34,704 nucleotides of DNA. Source: a bacterium. Its GTDB lineage: Bacteria; Armatimonadota; Chthonomonadetes; Chthonomonadales; CAJBBX01. Shown here piece by piece: positions 1 to 9,119 of the stretch. How positions within the stretch are numbered: position 1 is the first letter of the stretch; every line of letters starts with the position of its first letter. The DNA lies in NCBI GenBank assembly GCA_009885735.1, contig VFKD01000707.1:1-34704 (forward strand), read 5' to 3'. The notes beneath the pieces are model-generated. The model did no database searches, had not been told where the DNA came from, and saw only the letters and a list, made by a program, of their open reading frames with translations. The translations under genes and the position numbers were made by a program.

Positions 1-1489
1 CGATTGCAGGCCGGCTTCGGTAGTTTGTCCGAAGCAGGATGCGGCTGCCCGAAGGATAGTCTCGCTCGAACTCAGAGACATTCGCCGGCGAGGCGCCCCG
101 AAACCGGTAGATTGCCTGCGCGGCATCGCCCACGACCCAGAGGCCCGATCCATCTCCAGACAGGGCTTTGAGCATTCGAGCGCTTGCGCGATTGATGTCT
201 TGATATTCATCCACTAGGATGTGAGGCCACTCGGCCTGAACTCTGCATGCCACATCCGGCACGGTCTCCAGCATCTCCGCCGTTCGCATGATGAGGTCGG
301 CGAGCTCCAGCGAGCCTGTGTCTCGCAGCAAGTTATCCCACTCCCCATAGAACCGCGCGAGTTCCACTGCCTTTGGGTCTGAGGTTACCTCGTCGGTCAT
401 GGAGGCCGCGGCCAGAGCCATGAATTCGCCGGGACCAATCATCTCGTCCTTCGCGGCCGAGACTGCGCCGAGCAGGTCCGCGAGCCCGAGCGCCGGATTG
501 TGAGGATGAAGGTAGGCATCCAGAGAGAATCGGTCGAGGTGGTCCAGAATCATCTCGATAGAGAGTGCGCGGTCGAGCAGCCTTGGGCGCAGCGGGAGAC
601 CAATTGAGCTCCCGAAACGGCGGAGCAAGTCAAGTCCAAAGGCGTGAAATGTGCCCGTCCAAATGCGGTTTGCCTCTCTTGGTGCAAGAACCGCAAGCCT
701 GTCGCGCAGTTCGTTCGCCGCCTTGTTCGAGTACGTGAGCGCCAATATTCTCTCGGGAGGCGTCCCTGCTTTGATCAGCACGCCAATTCGTGCAATCAGC
801 GTCCGCGTTTTGCCGGTTCCAGGGCCTGCCTCCACCAGCAGGGGTCCCTTCTTGAAGCGAGCGGCGGCGTCTTGATCCTCATCCAAGCTCGCGGCTTCCA
901 GCGGCAACTTGGGAGGCTTTGCAGCCTGCACAGCATCGTCGACGGCGTTCGATGCGCCCAACGCCTCGGTGAGCTGGGAGAGGACGACGGACTCCGATAC
1001 GCCAAGCCGAGACGCAATCTCACCGCAGCCAAGCCCGTCGCACAGCATCTTGCCCACGATACCCAGAGGCGCAAGTAACTCCGCAGCGAATCCATTAGCC
1101 TCTCCTTCCCGGCGTTGGGCGGGGCTGTAGCCCACTATGCGCTCGACGGCCTCGTGGCCGTCGTTGTAGAGGCGAGCAGTAGTCGGACTCGCCTCGTCAT
1201 CTGAGTGAAGGTGCAAGTGCGCCAGCTCATGCGCCAGGAGATAGGCCCGCGTGGCCGCGGGCATGTCGCTTCGTCGGAAGACGGAGCGCGTCGCCCTATC
1301 GAGCACCCCGTCGGCGCCGGCCAGAAGAGGGTCACGCCTGTCGAGCGCGAATTCAGAGATGTCGCTTAGCCGAAGCCCGGCAGCAGCGACGTCTGCCGCC
1401 ATTGGCAGGTCTGGGTCCGTCGCGAGCGTCGCGAGTGCGCGCATTCGAAGCGACCGTGCCGCGCGCCGGACCTCCGGGGCATTTGGCAC
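1..1489 (-). CDS. ImmA/IrrE-type zinc metallopeptidase domain fused to UvrD/Rep superfamily I helicase (3' end truncated by window edge)
   Basis: Hand translation of the reverse complement from GTG at 1489 stays open to position 1. It contains AYLLAHELAHLHLHSDDE (HExxH, 1217-1231) and REGEANGFAAELLAPLG (ImmA/IrrE signature), then LLVEAGPGTGKTRTLIARIG (Walker A, about 806-826), ILALTYSNKAANELRDRL, WPHILVDEYQDINRAS (Walker B, about 191-225), GDAAQAIYRFRGASP and LLRTNYRSRPAI. Confidence 0.9.
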   Translation of the reverse strand, partial: MPNAPEVRRAARSLRMRALATLATDPDLPMAADVAAAGLRLSDISEFALDRRDPLLAGADGVLDRATRSVFRRSDMPAATRAYLLAHELAHLHLHSDDEASPTTARLYNDGHEAVERIVGYSPAQRREGEANGFAAELLAPLGIVGKMLCDGLGCGEIASRLGVSESVVLSQLTEALGASNAVDDAVQAAKPPKLPLEAASLDEDQDAAARFKKGPLLVEAGPGTGKTRTLIARIGVLIKAGTPPERILALTYSNKAANELRDRLAVLAPREANRIWTGTFHAFGLDLLRRFGSSIGLPLRPRLLDRALSIEMILDHLDRFSLDAYLHPHNPALGLADLLGAVSAAKDEMIGPGEFMALAAASMTDEVTSDPKAVELARFYGEWDNLLRDTGSLELADLIMRTAEMLETVPDVACRVQAEWPHILVDEYQDINRASARMLKALSGDGSGLWVVGDAAQAIYRFRGASPANVSEFERDYPSGSRILLRTNYRSRPAI

Positions 1490-1490
1490 G

Positions 1491-2153
1491 TTACTTCCTC
1501 TCCAGAGTATCCGAGCCTGTGCAGGCAATCAGCCAGAACTCCCGCTGCTCCAAGGTAAGGTGCTCAGCCATTCGAATACTGTCCGCAAATGAGGCTTGCT
1601 CCGGAACCTGGGGCGCACTCCGCGCTTTGAAGTCCGCTGACAAGACAAGCGTGGGCGGAAGGGCTAGATAGTCCGAGATACTCTGAACCGTAGACTTGAC
1701 CGCACTGGCTAGGCGTTCGATCAGCAATGCAGGAATCGTGGACGCCAAGAACAGCCGTTGGCTCAGCTTTGCAATCTCCGGCAGTCCGAGATTCAGCCTA
1801 GATGCCAGATCCGAAGCGCTGAGGCCGGCATGGTGGGCCATGCCCAGAAGGTCCGCGTGAAACGGCGACGCGCTCTCGGCAACCATCATATGTCCAGACT
1901 TCGGCTCCGCATAGGCAAGCTGAGCCGCAGCCTGTTTCCGGTAGTGGTTTCCTGCATACTGCAGGTACCGCTTGGTGTCCGCGTCTTCCGCAAACTCTTC
2001 TTGCGCCGGCCCGTTTACCACCAGGCTTAGCGCCGCGTCCCGCAGTTCAGCGGCGAACTGCGGGTATCTCGCAGACCATTCGGCCACCGAGTCGCGAGTT
2101 GGGCTCGGGTACGAGTCCTGAAATGCTGCAAGTACTCTATTTAGATCGTCCAT
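1491..2153 (-). CDS. XRE-like HTH protein associated with ImmA/IrrE peptidase
   Basis: 220-aa ORF. GLSASDLASRLNLGLPEIAKLSQRLFLASTIPALLIERLASAVKSTVQSISDYLALPP has an XRE-like helix-turn-helix pattern. Stop lies 1 nt from the start of the downstream peptidase-helicase gene. Confidence 0.65.
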   Translation of the reverse strand: MDDLNRVLAAFQDSYPSPTRDSVAEWSARYPQFAAELRDAALSLVVNGPAQEEFAEDADTKRYLQYAGNHYRKQAAAQLAYAEPKSGHMMVAESASPFHADLLGMAHHAGLSASDLASRLNLGLPEIAKLSQRLFLASTIPALLIERLASAVKSTVQSISDYLALPPTLVLSADFKARSAPQVPEQASFADSIRMAEHLTLEQREFWLIACTGSDTLERK

Positions 2154-2162
2154 GATAATCCT

Positions 2163-2915
2163 CTATTCCAGGCTGCTGCAGGTTCTCTGCAGGTAGGCAA
2201 CGGCTGTACTCAAATAGTTGCGAACGGTTCTATCCGTTACGCCCATCTTGTGGGCAATCTCGGTGTGAGTGAGCCCAAACAGGTTCACTCCAACAAATGC
2301 CATTCTCGCCGCTGCGGGCATGCCGGCGAGCGCCTGCCTTATGGTCAGGCTGTCCAGAATCGCCGCGGACTCGCTGGGTGCGTTGCCGGCGCCCGCCAGG
2401 TCGTCAACTCGCTCCAGAGGAATCGACCGGCGCCGCTCCGCCGCTGCGTGCTGCATAACCGAGTGGACGAGCCTATCCAGCGCGAAGAAGAATCGAACCT
2501 CCCAGAACGACTGCTTCTCGCCCGTATCTTGCCAGACTTCAATACAGCGCACGACAATCTCCTGCTCCATCTCTTGCAGCGCGTCCGCGCCCATCCAAGA
2601 CACGGGCTGGAGCAGCTTGCGGATGCGCCCTGTACTCCGCAGGATGAGCTGCTTACAGTAGCGCTTCTCCTGATTCTTGTCATCCGACCAGACACACTCG
2701 CGCAGCAAATAGACCAGGCTTTCCATGCGCGGAGTGCCGGACATTCGGAAGTCCGTGCTCTTAATTGCTTCCGCTAGCGCCGCCGGCGCAAGTGCCAAAA
2801 GACGCACGATGTCCGCCTCCACTTCGGCTTCACGAGCGTAGTCTGCTCGTGCAATCGGCCGCAGGAACTCCGTGCCGCCGCCGCTCACCGCCCGACGCCT
2901 TGCTCGCTCACCCAT
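2163..2915 (-). CDS. RNA polymerase sigma-70-like factor
   Basis: 250 aa. Region-4-like HTH at C-terminus (FGLTHTEIAHKMGVTDRTVRNYLSTAVAYLQ). Region-2-like helical segment ALQEMEQEIVVRCIEVWQDTGEKQSFWEVRFFFALDRLVHSV. First gene of the operon. Confidence 0.7.
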   Translation of the reverse strand: MGERARRRAVSGGGTEFLRPIARADYAREAEVEADIVRLLALAPAALAEAIKSTDFRMSGTPRMESLVYLLRECVWSDDKNQEKRYCKQLILRSTGRIRKLLQPVSWMGADALQEMEQEIVVRCIEVWQDTGEKQSFWEVRFFFALDRLVHSVMQHAAAERRRSIPLERVDDLAGAGNAPSESAAILDSLTIRQALAGMPAAARMAFVGVNLFGLTHTEIAHKMGVTDRTVRNYLSTAVAYLQRTCSSLE

Positions 2916-3057
2916 ACACTCTTTTCTGCGCCGCGAATCCGGAAACAGTTCTCAAAAATGGTTTGCCGGAGGCACACCAAGCGGTGGTGCAGCAAAATGT
3001 TTTGACAAAGGCCTGCATCTGCTTTCCGCATTTGCGTCTCTCCAACGAGTATGAGAC

Positions 3058-3426
3058 TTGAATACATCGCCATTACGCCGCCGAGCCGCGTTTGCCCTCT
3101 TCGGCGCTCTACAGAGTATGGCACTTGGGGAAATTGAAATGCATGACGTACACGAGGCTGTCACGTTCGCCGGCATGATGGATGAGTTTGATCAGGATCT
3201 GGCCGATATCGAGTGCCTGCTGGATAGAGGGGAGACTGGAGCCGCCTGCCGAGCCTTCGGCCGAGTCGCTGCGTGGTATGGCGAGTGGGAGCCGCTGGTT
3301 GATGCCTACAGCGTGAAGGGCGCACTGCGCGACAGAATGGACCGGCTGCAGGCTAAGCTTCCGCTGCGAGTTCGGGCAGGCCGCAAGCCTATTACAAGGG
3401 TCGCGGCTGAGCGTGCTGCAGCGTAG
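3058..3426 (+). CDS. hypothetical protein
   Basis: 122-aa ORF divergent from the sigma-factor operon. The true start may be 3118 or 3139 (MHDVHEAVTFAGMMDEFDQDL). No recognised domain. Confidence 0.4.
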   Translation: MNTSPLRRRAAFALFGALQSMALGEIEMHDVHEAVTFAGMMDEFDQDLADIECLLDRGETGAACRAFGRVAAWYGEWEPLVDAYSVKGALRDRMDRLQAKLPLRVRAGRKPITRVAAERAAA

Positions 3427-3467
3427 GGACGCACCTTGCCGCCTCCTGGCGATACGATTGGACCGGC

Positions 3468-4496
3468 CTACCGGCTGCCAAGTGTCTCACTGAAGAACCT
3501 CTTGCAGTTCACCACTAGGGCAGTCGGCGGCAGCACGTGCCCGGAATTGAACCATACGAGCTGCTTCGGCTCTCTCGCTGCATTATGGAGCGCAAGCGTG
3601 GCCGCGCGGGGAATGAGTTCGTCCTTCGTTGCGGCCAAGATAAGGAGTTTGCGCGGGGCAAAGCCACCTACGAAGTGGATTGGATCGCAGAGTTCAGCGT
3701 TGGTTTCGAGCGTCGCGCCAGTTACTGTATTGTACATGGTGGCCTGCCGTGCGAAGCGAAGCACGCCTAGCGGCGGGAAGATCACCTCGGCCATTGCTGC
3801 ATAGCGAAGCGCCGCCATGCCTCGGGCGTACTCCACGAAGCCTGCGCCGGGAATAGCGAGGCAAGCGGAGCGGATGCGAGGTTCGACCCCGATGAACGTG
3901 CCGCCCACCATACCGCCCTGGCTGAAGCCGAGGAAGCCGATTCGATCAGGGTCGATATCAGGCCGCGACGTCAGATAGTCCACGGCCCGCCGGAGGTCCA
4001 CCACGGTCTGGATCCACGCATCGCGGTTTGCGTTTAGTTGGATGAAGTGGAAATCGCCGTCGCCGCCGGGCGTTGAGCGCTCTCCGTGATACTGGGCGTC
4101 GATTGAGAGAGATGCATATCCCAGGGTTGCCATCAGGTCTGCGGCAATGCGCACGTAGTCCGAGTCCTTGTGGCCGCCCGATCCTGCAAGGAGGATGACG
4201 GCAGGCGCCTTGGCCTGCCTCTTTGTCGGCAGCGAGAAGATTGCCGGCACTCTAGCATCGTGAATGCTTGAGTACTCCACGCGCCACCGAGCCCGAAGCG
4301 CTGTCTGAGTTACAAGCTTGTCAGGCATCCGCTTCTCTGTGGTTCGCAGCGGCAGGGTCGCATCGTATTGATAGGGCGCAAAGCGAAGCTGCCGGACTAG
4401 ACTTGCTGAGTCGACCTCGACTGCGTGGGCGCCGGCACACAAGAGTGCAGCCGCGAAGATGCACTGGACGTTTGTTGAACTAGGACCTCGCGTCAA
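3468..4496 (-). CDS. secreted alpha/beta hydrolase (dienelactone-hydrolase/acetyl-xylan-esterase-like)
   Basis: Signal-peptide-like N-terminus; LLAGSGGHKDSDYVRIAADLMATLGYASLSIDAQYHGER; nucleophile elbow GFSQGG; C-terminal NSGHVLP. TTG start overlaps the upstream TGA stop. Confidence 0.75.
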   Translation of the reverse strand: MTRGPSSTNVQCIFAAALLCAGAHAVEVDSASLVRQLRFAPYQYDATLPLRTTEKRMPDKLVTQTALRARWRVEYSSIHDARVPAIFSLPTKRQAKAPAVILLAGSGGHKDSDYVRIAADLMATLGYASLSIDAQYHGERSTPGGDGDFHFIQLNANRDAWIQTVVDLRRAVDYLTSRPDIDPDRIGFLGFSQGGMVGGTFIGVEPRIRSACLAIPGAGFVEYARGMAALRYAAMAEVIFPPLGVLRFARQATMYNTVTGATLETNAELCDPIHFVGGFAPRKLLILAATKDELIPRAATLALHNAAREPKQLVWFNSGHVLPPTALVVNCKRFFSETLGSR

Positions 4497-5395
4497 CGTC
4501 CCACGAACCGGGCCTGCTCGAGCATGTCGGCGTCGATCGGCGTCGACAGCAGGTCAATGCACTCTTTGACGTGCGATGCATGTTTTGAGCCCACAAGTAT
4601 TGAGGATACGCCCGGCGTGCTCACCACATGATGCAGTGCGAGCGCGTGCAGGAGGCGACCGTCACCCTTTGTCAACTCAAGGAGCTTGATAACCTTCTCC
4701 GGTCGCTTCTCCTCGGGCTCGGCGCATGCCTTTGGAGTGAGCCACCCCGCCCCGAGACCGCTTCGGATGAGCACGCCCACTCCCGAGTTGGCTGCCCGAG
4801 CAATCGAATCCGATGCGCCCTGGTCGAGCAGGCTGAATGCGACTTGCACCACGTCGAAGTCGCCGCTCGTGACGCATCGGTCTATCAGGTGCCTTGGAGG
4901 CGATGCGCCAAGGAAGCGCACCTTGCCGCTCTGCTGCGCGTCACGCATGGCGCGAACGGTCTCACCGGAGTCCAGGACGCTCTCCGGGTCTGGTCCAAAG
5001 TGAATTTGAATCAGGTCGAGATGATCGGTACACAGAAGGCGAAGGCTGAGATCGATTGAGTCGCTCACTGCCTGGTACGCGAAGTCATAGTACGTGTTGG
5101 GTTCGCTGCTGTGCTCGCCGCATTTGCTGGCGAGCACATATTCGGACCGTCGGCCCGCTGCGAACTTCCCAATACGCTCTTCGCTGCGGTGGTAGGCTCT
5201 GGCTGTGTCGATAAGGTTGACGCCTAGGTCGAGGACCTCGTTGAGGGTCGCTCCGGTCTGGCCCTCGTCAGGTCTGCTGCGGGCGTTGTCGTCGCCCAGT
5301 CCCCAGTCCCTGCCAATCTCCAGCGCGCCAAAGCCGATAGTGCTTACCCGAAGGTTGGTTCGCCCAAGCAGGGCGCTCGGAAGTGTCGTGACCAT
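4493..5395 (-). CDS. aldo/keto reductase
   Basis: 300 aa. LGRTNLRVSTIGFGALEIG, GVNLIDTARAYHRSEERIG, DHLDLIQIHF, GVSSILVGSKHASHVKE. Confidence 0.88.
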   Translation of the reverse strand: MVTTLPSALLGRTNLRVSTIGFGALEIGRDWGLGDDNARSRPDEGQTGATLNEVLDLGVNLIDTARAYHRSEERIGKFAAGRRSEYVLASKCGEHSSEPNTYYDFAYQAVSDSIDLSLRLLCTDHLDLIQIHFGPDPESVLDSGETVRAMRDAQQSGKVRFLGASPPRHLIDRCVTSGDFDVVQVAFSLLDQGASDSIARAANSGVGVLIRSGLGAGWLTPKACAEPEEKRPEKVIKLLELTKGDGRLLHALALHHVVSTPGVSSILVGSKHASHVKECIDLLSTPIDADMLEQARFVGR

Positions 5396-5495
5396 AGTGT
5401 TGCTCCAGTTCAGTGCAGGGGATTCGCTGTCGGGCTAGAACCTACCGAGGTACGGTCGAATTCCGCCTGAGACAAGGTACCCGACACTTCACCCA

Positions 5496-7595
5496 ATGAG
5501 CTACTTCCCTTCGCTCGACCCGACAACAGATGATACAGTCGTCTCAGCGCTTGTTGGGAACGGCGCCATCTGCACGACTCTGTCGCCCAGTGGATTTCAC
5601 GAAGCCACGCGCAGCGTCGATGTAGTGGCACACCGAACACAGTCCTTCGTGTGGGCCGGCAGACGGATGCACGGGCCGAGGCATCGCCTTACGAACTTCG
5701 GCTCGCTTTCGCGGGTAATCAAGGTCAACGGTCAGGAACAAAAGTGCGAGAGCTGGACCCAGACCATCGTGCCTGAAACCGGCTGCGTGCGGAGCACGTT
5801 GACCCATAGTGGCGTGTCGGAGGTGACAGTCAGCAGAGTCTGCCTGCACCGAAACGTCTTCTTGGCAGAAACGGAGATCACAAACGGGTCTGCCGAAACC
5901 CTCGAACTTGAGTGGACTGTCTGTCTGGACATTTCGTGGGCCAGGCCAGCGGAATGGCAGGAGGAACGCGAGTGCCTCGTTCTTGATTATGAGCTGGAGG
6001 ACCATCTGGGACAGCTGAGGTTCATGTCTGACGGTGACGGTATCCAGGGTGCGCCTGTCCGTTCATCGAGCGCCGTGTGCTTGACCCATGAGGGCTTGCT
6101 CGCTCCGGGAAGCAACTATCGTATACGAATAGCGGTGCAGTTCTCCGACCGCGAGACGTACGACTTTCCAGTCTCCGTGGGCGATGTGGACGACCTGCGG
6201 ACCGAAAGCGACCATGCATGGGGCGATTTCTGGAGCCGAAGCACGCTTAGTACGGGATGTGAGATTGTTGACCAGTTCCGCACTATGTCGCTGTATACCA
6301 TGCGCTGCCAGGCAACCGACTGGTCCATACCTCCCACGCTCTCGGAGACCTATTGGGGCGGCGGCGCCTTTCACGACGAGATGTACCCATTTCTGGGCCT
6401 TCTGTCGGGCGACTACGTGGACCTAGCGGTTCGCATTCCCAGATTTAGGCTCATGACGCTTGGAAGGGCGCTAGTGCGCGGCAAGGGGATTGGCGCGCTC
6501 TACCCGTGGAGCAGCACCGAGACGGGAGAGGAGCGCGATCCGCACGGAAACTGGCTCACCGAGCGGTTTCATCTGGGCCAGTTCTCGGTGTGCATCAAAG
6601 CGTTGTGGGAGTACACCGCGGACCTTGCCACGCTCCGCGAACTCTATCCGGTGGTTCGTGAGATTGGTCGATATTTCGAGAATGCAGTGCTGGAGCGAGA
6701 CGCAAGTGGTACGCTGGGCTGTAGGCCGTGCGTCGACTTCGACGAGTCGGTTGGGCCCGTGCGCAACGGTCCGTTTACCGTCTCGGCAGCCATTTTCAGC
6801 TTGAGATGGGCGGCAGATGCCGCGGAGATTCTTGGCCTGAAGACCGAGCAGCTCGACGAATGGAGGCGCCTAGCCGACGAACTTGCAGGTGTCCAGAAGG
6901 CTGAGACCATTAGAAATCAGGGCTACACCATTCCAGATGGTCGTGCAAATCATATGTCCGTGCTTGGCGTTACGTTTCCGTTCGGTGTCGATGTTGCCTC
7001 GGAGCATGCACTTGCGGCGGCGGCGAGAGTCCATGAGGCATGCAGAACCCCGCGAGGTTGGCGTCCAGGCGACTCAGAGGTCTTCCGAGGCTCGGCATGG
7101 ATGTGGACTGCTGGGCATCTCGCGGCGGTTCACTGCATTCAGAATCGGCCGGATCTGGCCTGGGACGCGATTGTTCGCGGTCCAGAATCGGCAGGGCCGT
7201 TCGTCTCCCCAAACGAACACGTGGACCGAAATGGGGTTGTGCAGGTACCCTGGTTTACAACGGGCTGCGGGGGCTGGCTCTATGCGCTTCACTCCCTCGT
7301 GGTGCGAGTATCCGACGATGCAACCCACCTACTGTCCGGAGTCCCAGAGACACTCCCCAACCTAACCTTCGAGAAACTGAAGGGCGGCAGAGGCGCAACT
7401 CTATCGGGCCGTGTCCTGGACGGTAAACTGGTGTCCTTGAGCGTTGAGTCCGACATCACAGAACCATGGACGTTTCGAATACCAATGCGATTCGTCGCCC
7501 CAGAAGGGCGGGCCTGGCTAGAAGCAACCGCTCACCTAGCCTCGGGGACGCCGATCGATCTGCTCGGGTTCATCAACACCCTTCTGGAGAGTTAA
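5496..7595 (+). CDS. six-hairpin (GH65/95-like) glycoside hydrolase
   Basis: 699 aa. TYWGGGAFHDEMYPFLGLLSGDYVDLAVRIPRFRL and GCRPCVDFDESVGPVRNGPFTVSAAIFSLRWAADAAEILG match the clan GH-L (alpha/alpha)6 barrel pattern. Exact family uncertain. Confidence 0.6.
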   Translation: MSYFPSLDPTTDDTVVSALVGNGAICTTLSPSGFHEATRSVDVVAHRTQSFVWAGRRMHGPRHRLTNFGSLSRVIKVNGQEQKCESWTQTIVPETGCVRSTLTHSGVSEVTVSRVCLHRNVFLAETEITNGSAETLELEWTVCLDISWARPAEWQEERECLVLDYELEDHLGQLRFMSDGDGIQGAPVRSSSAVCLTHEGLLAPGSNYRIRIAVQFSDRETYDFPVSVGDVDDLRTESDHAWGDFWSRSTLSTGCEIVDQFRTMSLYTMRCQATDWSIPPTLSETYWGGGAFHDEMYPFLGLLSGDYVDLAVRIPRFRLMTLGRALVRGKGIGALYPWSSTETGEERDPHGNWLTERFHLGQFSVCIKALWEYTADLATLRELYPVVREIGRYFENAVLERDASGTLGCRPCVDFDESVGPVRNGPFTVSAAIFSLRWAADAAEILGLKTEQLDEWRRLADELAGVQKAETIRNQGYTIPDGRANHMSVLGVTFPFGVDVASEHALAAAARVHEACRTPRGWRPGDSEVFRGSAWMWTAGHLAAVHCIQNRPDLAWDAIVRGPESAGPFVSPNEHVDRNGVVQVPWFTTGCGGWLYALHSLVVRVSDDATHLLSGVPETLPNLTFEKLKGGRGATLSGRVLDGKLVSLSVESDITEPWTFRIPMRFVAPEGRAWLEATAHLASGTPIDLLGFINTLLES

Positions 7596-7598
7596 CAC

Positions 7599-8108
7599 AT
7601 GCCGGACATGCTGGTTCACCTGTTGGAGCTTCCTCCGCTAGGACCCACACTAGAGAGTTTGAAAGAGGCCGGCATCGTCATTCGGCCTGCCCGACCCTAC
7701 GAGATTAGCCTCATTGCCGACTTCGTGGTTCACAATTTCTCGCAGGGCTGGGCGGATGAGATATCGGTGGGATATGCAAACAAGCCAATCTCGGTGCAAC
7801 TCGCCCTGAAGAACGGCGAGATCATCGGTTTCGGGGCCTACGAGTGTACGCGGCGCGGATTCTTCGGTCCAACAGGAGTATCGGAAGCCCACCGAGGCAT
7901 CGGCGCCGGCAAGGCCCTGCTGCTCTCGTGCCTTTGGGCCATGCGCGAGATGGGGTATGCCTACGGCATCATCGGTGGAGCAGGTCCAGTTGGCTTCTAT
8001 GCGAAGGCGGTCGGCGCGGTTGAGATTCCCAGGAGTGTCCCTGGAATCTATGCCGATCCAATTGCGCGGCTTGTCAGCAACGAACAGACACAGAGGAGCG
8101 AGACCTAG
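7599..8108 (+). CDS. GNAT-family N-acetyltransferase
   Basis: 169 aa. IGFGAYECTRRGFFGPTGVSEAHRGIGAGKALLLSCLWAMREMGYAYGIIGG (acetyl-CoA binding R-G-x-G-x-G/A motif). Confidence 0.8.
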   Translation: MPDMLVHLLELPPLGPTLESLKEAGIVIRPARPYEISLIADFVVHNFSQGWADEISVGYANKPISVQLALKNGEIIGFGAYECTRRGFFGPTGVSEAHRGIGAGKALLLSCLWAMREMGYAYGIIGGAGPVGFYAKAVGAVEIPRSVPGIYADPIARLVSNEQTQRSET

Positions 8109-9104
8109 ATGAGAGTACTCATAATCGGCGGCACCGGTCTGATAAGTACGGAAATCACCCGGCAGCTTCTGGCGAGAGGCGACGAAGTAACCCACTTCAA
8201 CCGCGGCAAGACGCCAAACCGGGCGGGAGAGGGCGCTCGCGTTATCTCGGGTGACCGAAAGCAATACGCGGAGTTCGAGGCGCGTATGGCAGACAGCCGA
8301 TGGGATGCTGTGATCGACATGATTGGCTTCGTGCCGGAGGACGCGGCGAGCCTCATCCGCGCATTTGAGGGTCGCGCGAAGCACGTCGTGTTTTGCAGCA
8401 CAGTGTGCGTCTATGGCGGTCCGCTGAGCCGGCTGCCTGCCACCGAGGAGGAACCTCGCACGCCGGTAAGCACGTATGGCGCGAACAAGGGTGCATGCGA
8501 AGACGCCCTCCTCGCCGCGTACAGGCAGTCGGGGTTTCCCGTTACGATTATTCGCCCTTCTCACACGTATGGAGAGGGCGGGGGCATCGTACACTCTCTG
8601 GGCGCATGCACGCAGTACATCGACCGGATTCGGCGTGGGCTGCCCGTGGTGGTTCATGGGGATGGATCGAGTCTTTGGGCGTCTTGCCACATCAGCGATG
8701 TTGCCAGGGCCTTCGTGAACTCGCTCGGAAACGCGCGGTGCTTCGGTGAGGCCTACCATGTGACAGGAGAGACCTGGATGAACTGGAACGAGTATGCCGA
8801 GGGAGTTGCCGAGGCGGTGGGAGGCACTGCTGTTCCGGTTCACATACCCACGGACCTCTTGGTAAAGCTTGCGCCGACGGAGACCGGTATGACCCGCGAT
8901 ATTTTCCAATACCACAGCGTGTTCAACAATGCCAAGGCCAGAGAGCATCTCGGGTTCAGTCAGCAGGTGCCTTGGATAGAGGGAGTTCGGCGAACCGTGG
9001 CTTGGCTGGACGAGCAGGGAAGAGTTGAGCAGAGCACGGAGGAGGACCTAGACAGCCGGATCATCAGCGCATGGCAGCGGCTAAGTGACTCGATGGCCGT
9101 TTAG
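8109..9104 (+). CDS. NAD-dependent epimerase/dehydratase
   Basis: 331 aa. N-terminal MRVLIIGGTGLISTEITRQLLARG Rossmann motif; VVFCSTVCVYGG; IIRPSHTYGEGG. Confidence 0.87.
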   Translation: MRVLIIGGTGLISTEITRQLLARGDEVTHFNRGKTPNRAGEGARVISGDRKQYAEFEARMADSRWDAVIDMIGFVPEDAASLIRAFEGRAKHVVFCSTVCVYGGPLSRLPATEEEPRTPVSTYGANKGACEDALLAAYRQSGFPVTIIRPSHTYGEGGGIVHSLGACTQYIDRIRRGLPVVVHGDGSSLWASCHISDVARAFVNSLGNARCFGEAYHVTGETWMNWNEYAEGVAEAVGGTAVPVHIPTDLLVKLAPTETGMTRDIFQYHSVFNNAKAREHLGFSQQVPWIEGVRRTVAWLDEQGRVEQSTEEDLDSRIISAWQRLSDSMAV

Positions 9105-9119
9105 GTGGTGATAGCCGCC

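Noticed and set aside
644-1095. Short ORFs on both strands in the left region
   Set aside because: All are shadows of the peptidase-helicase fusion frame, which carries the conserved motifs.
3004-3060. TTGACA near 3004 as promoter for the 3058-3426 ORF
   Set aside because: No convincing -10 at proper spacing and the ORF start is uncertain.
7650-8948. 432-aa minus-strand ORF
   Set aside because: Fully antisense to the convincing GNAT and epimerase genes. Its translation has no domain-like motifs, consistent with a GC-rich codon shadow.
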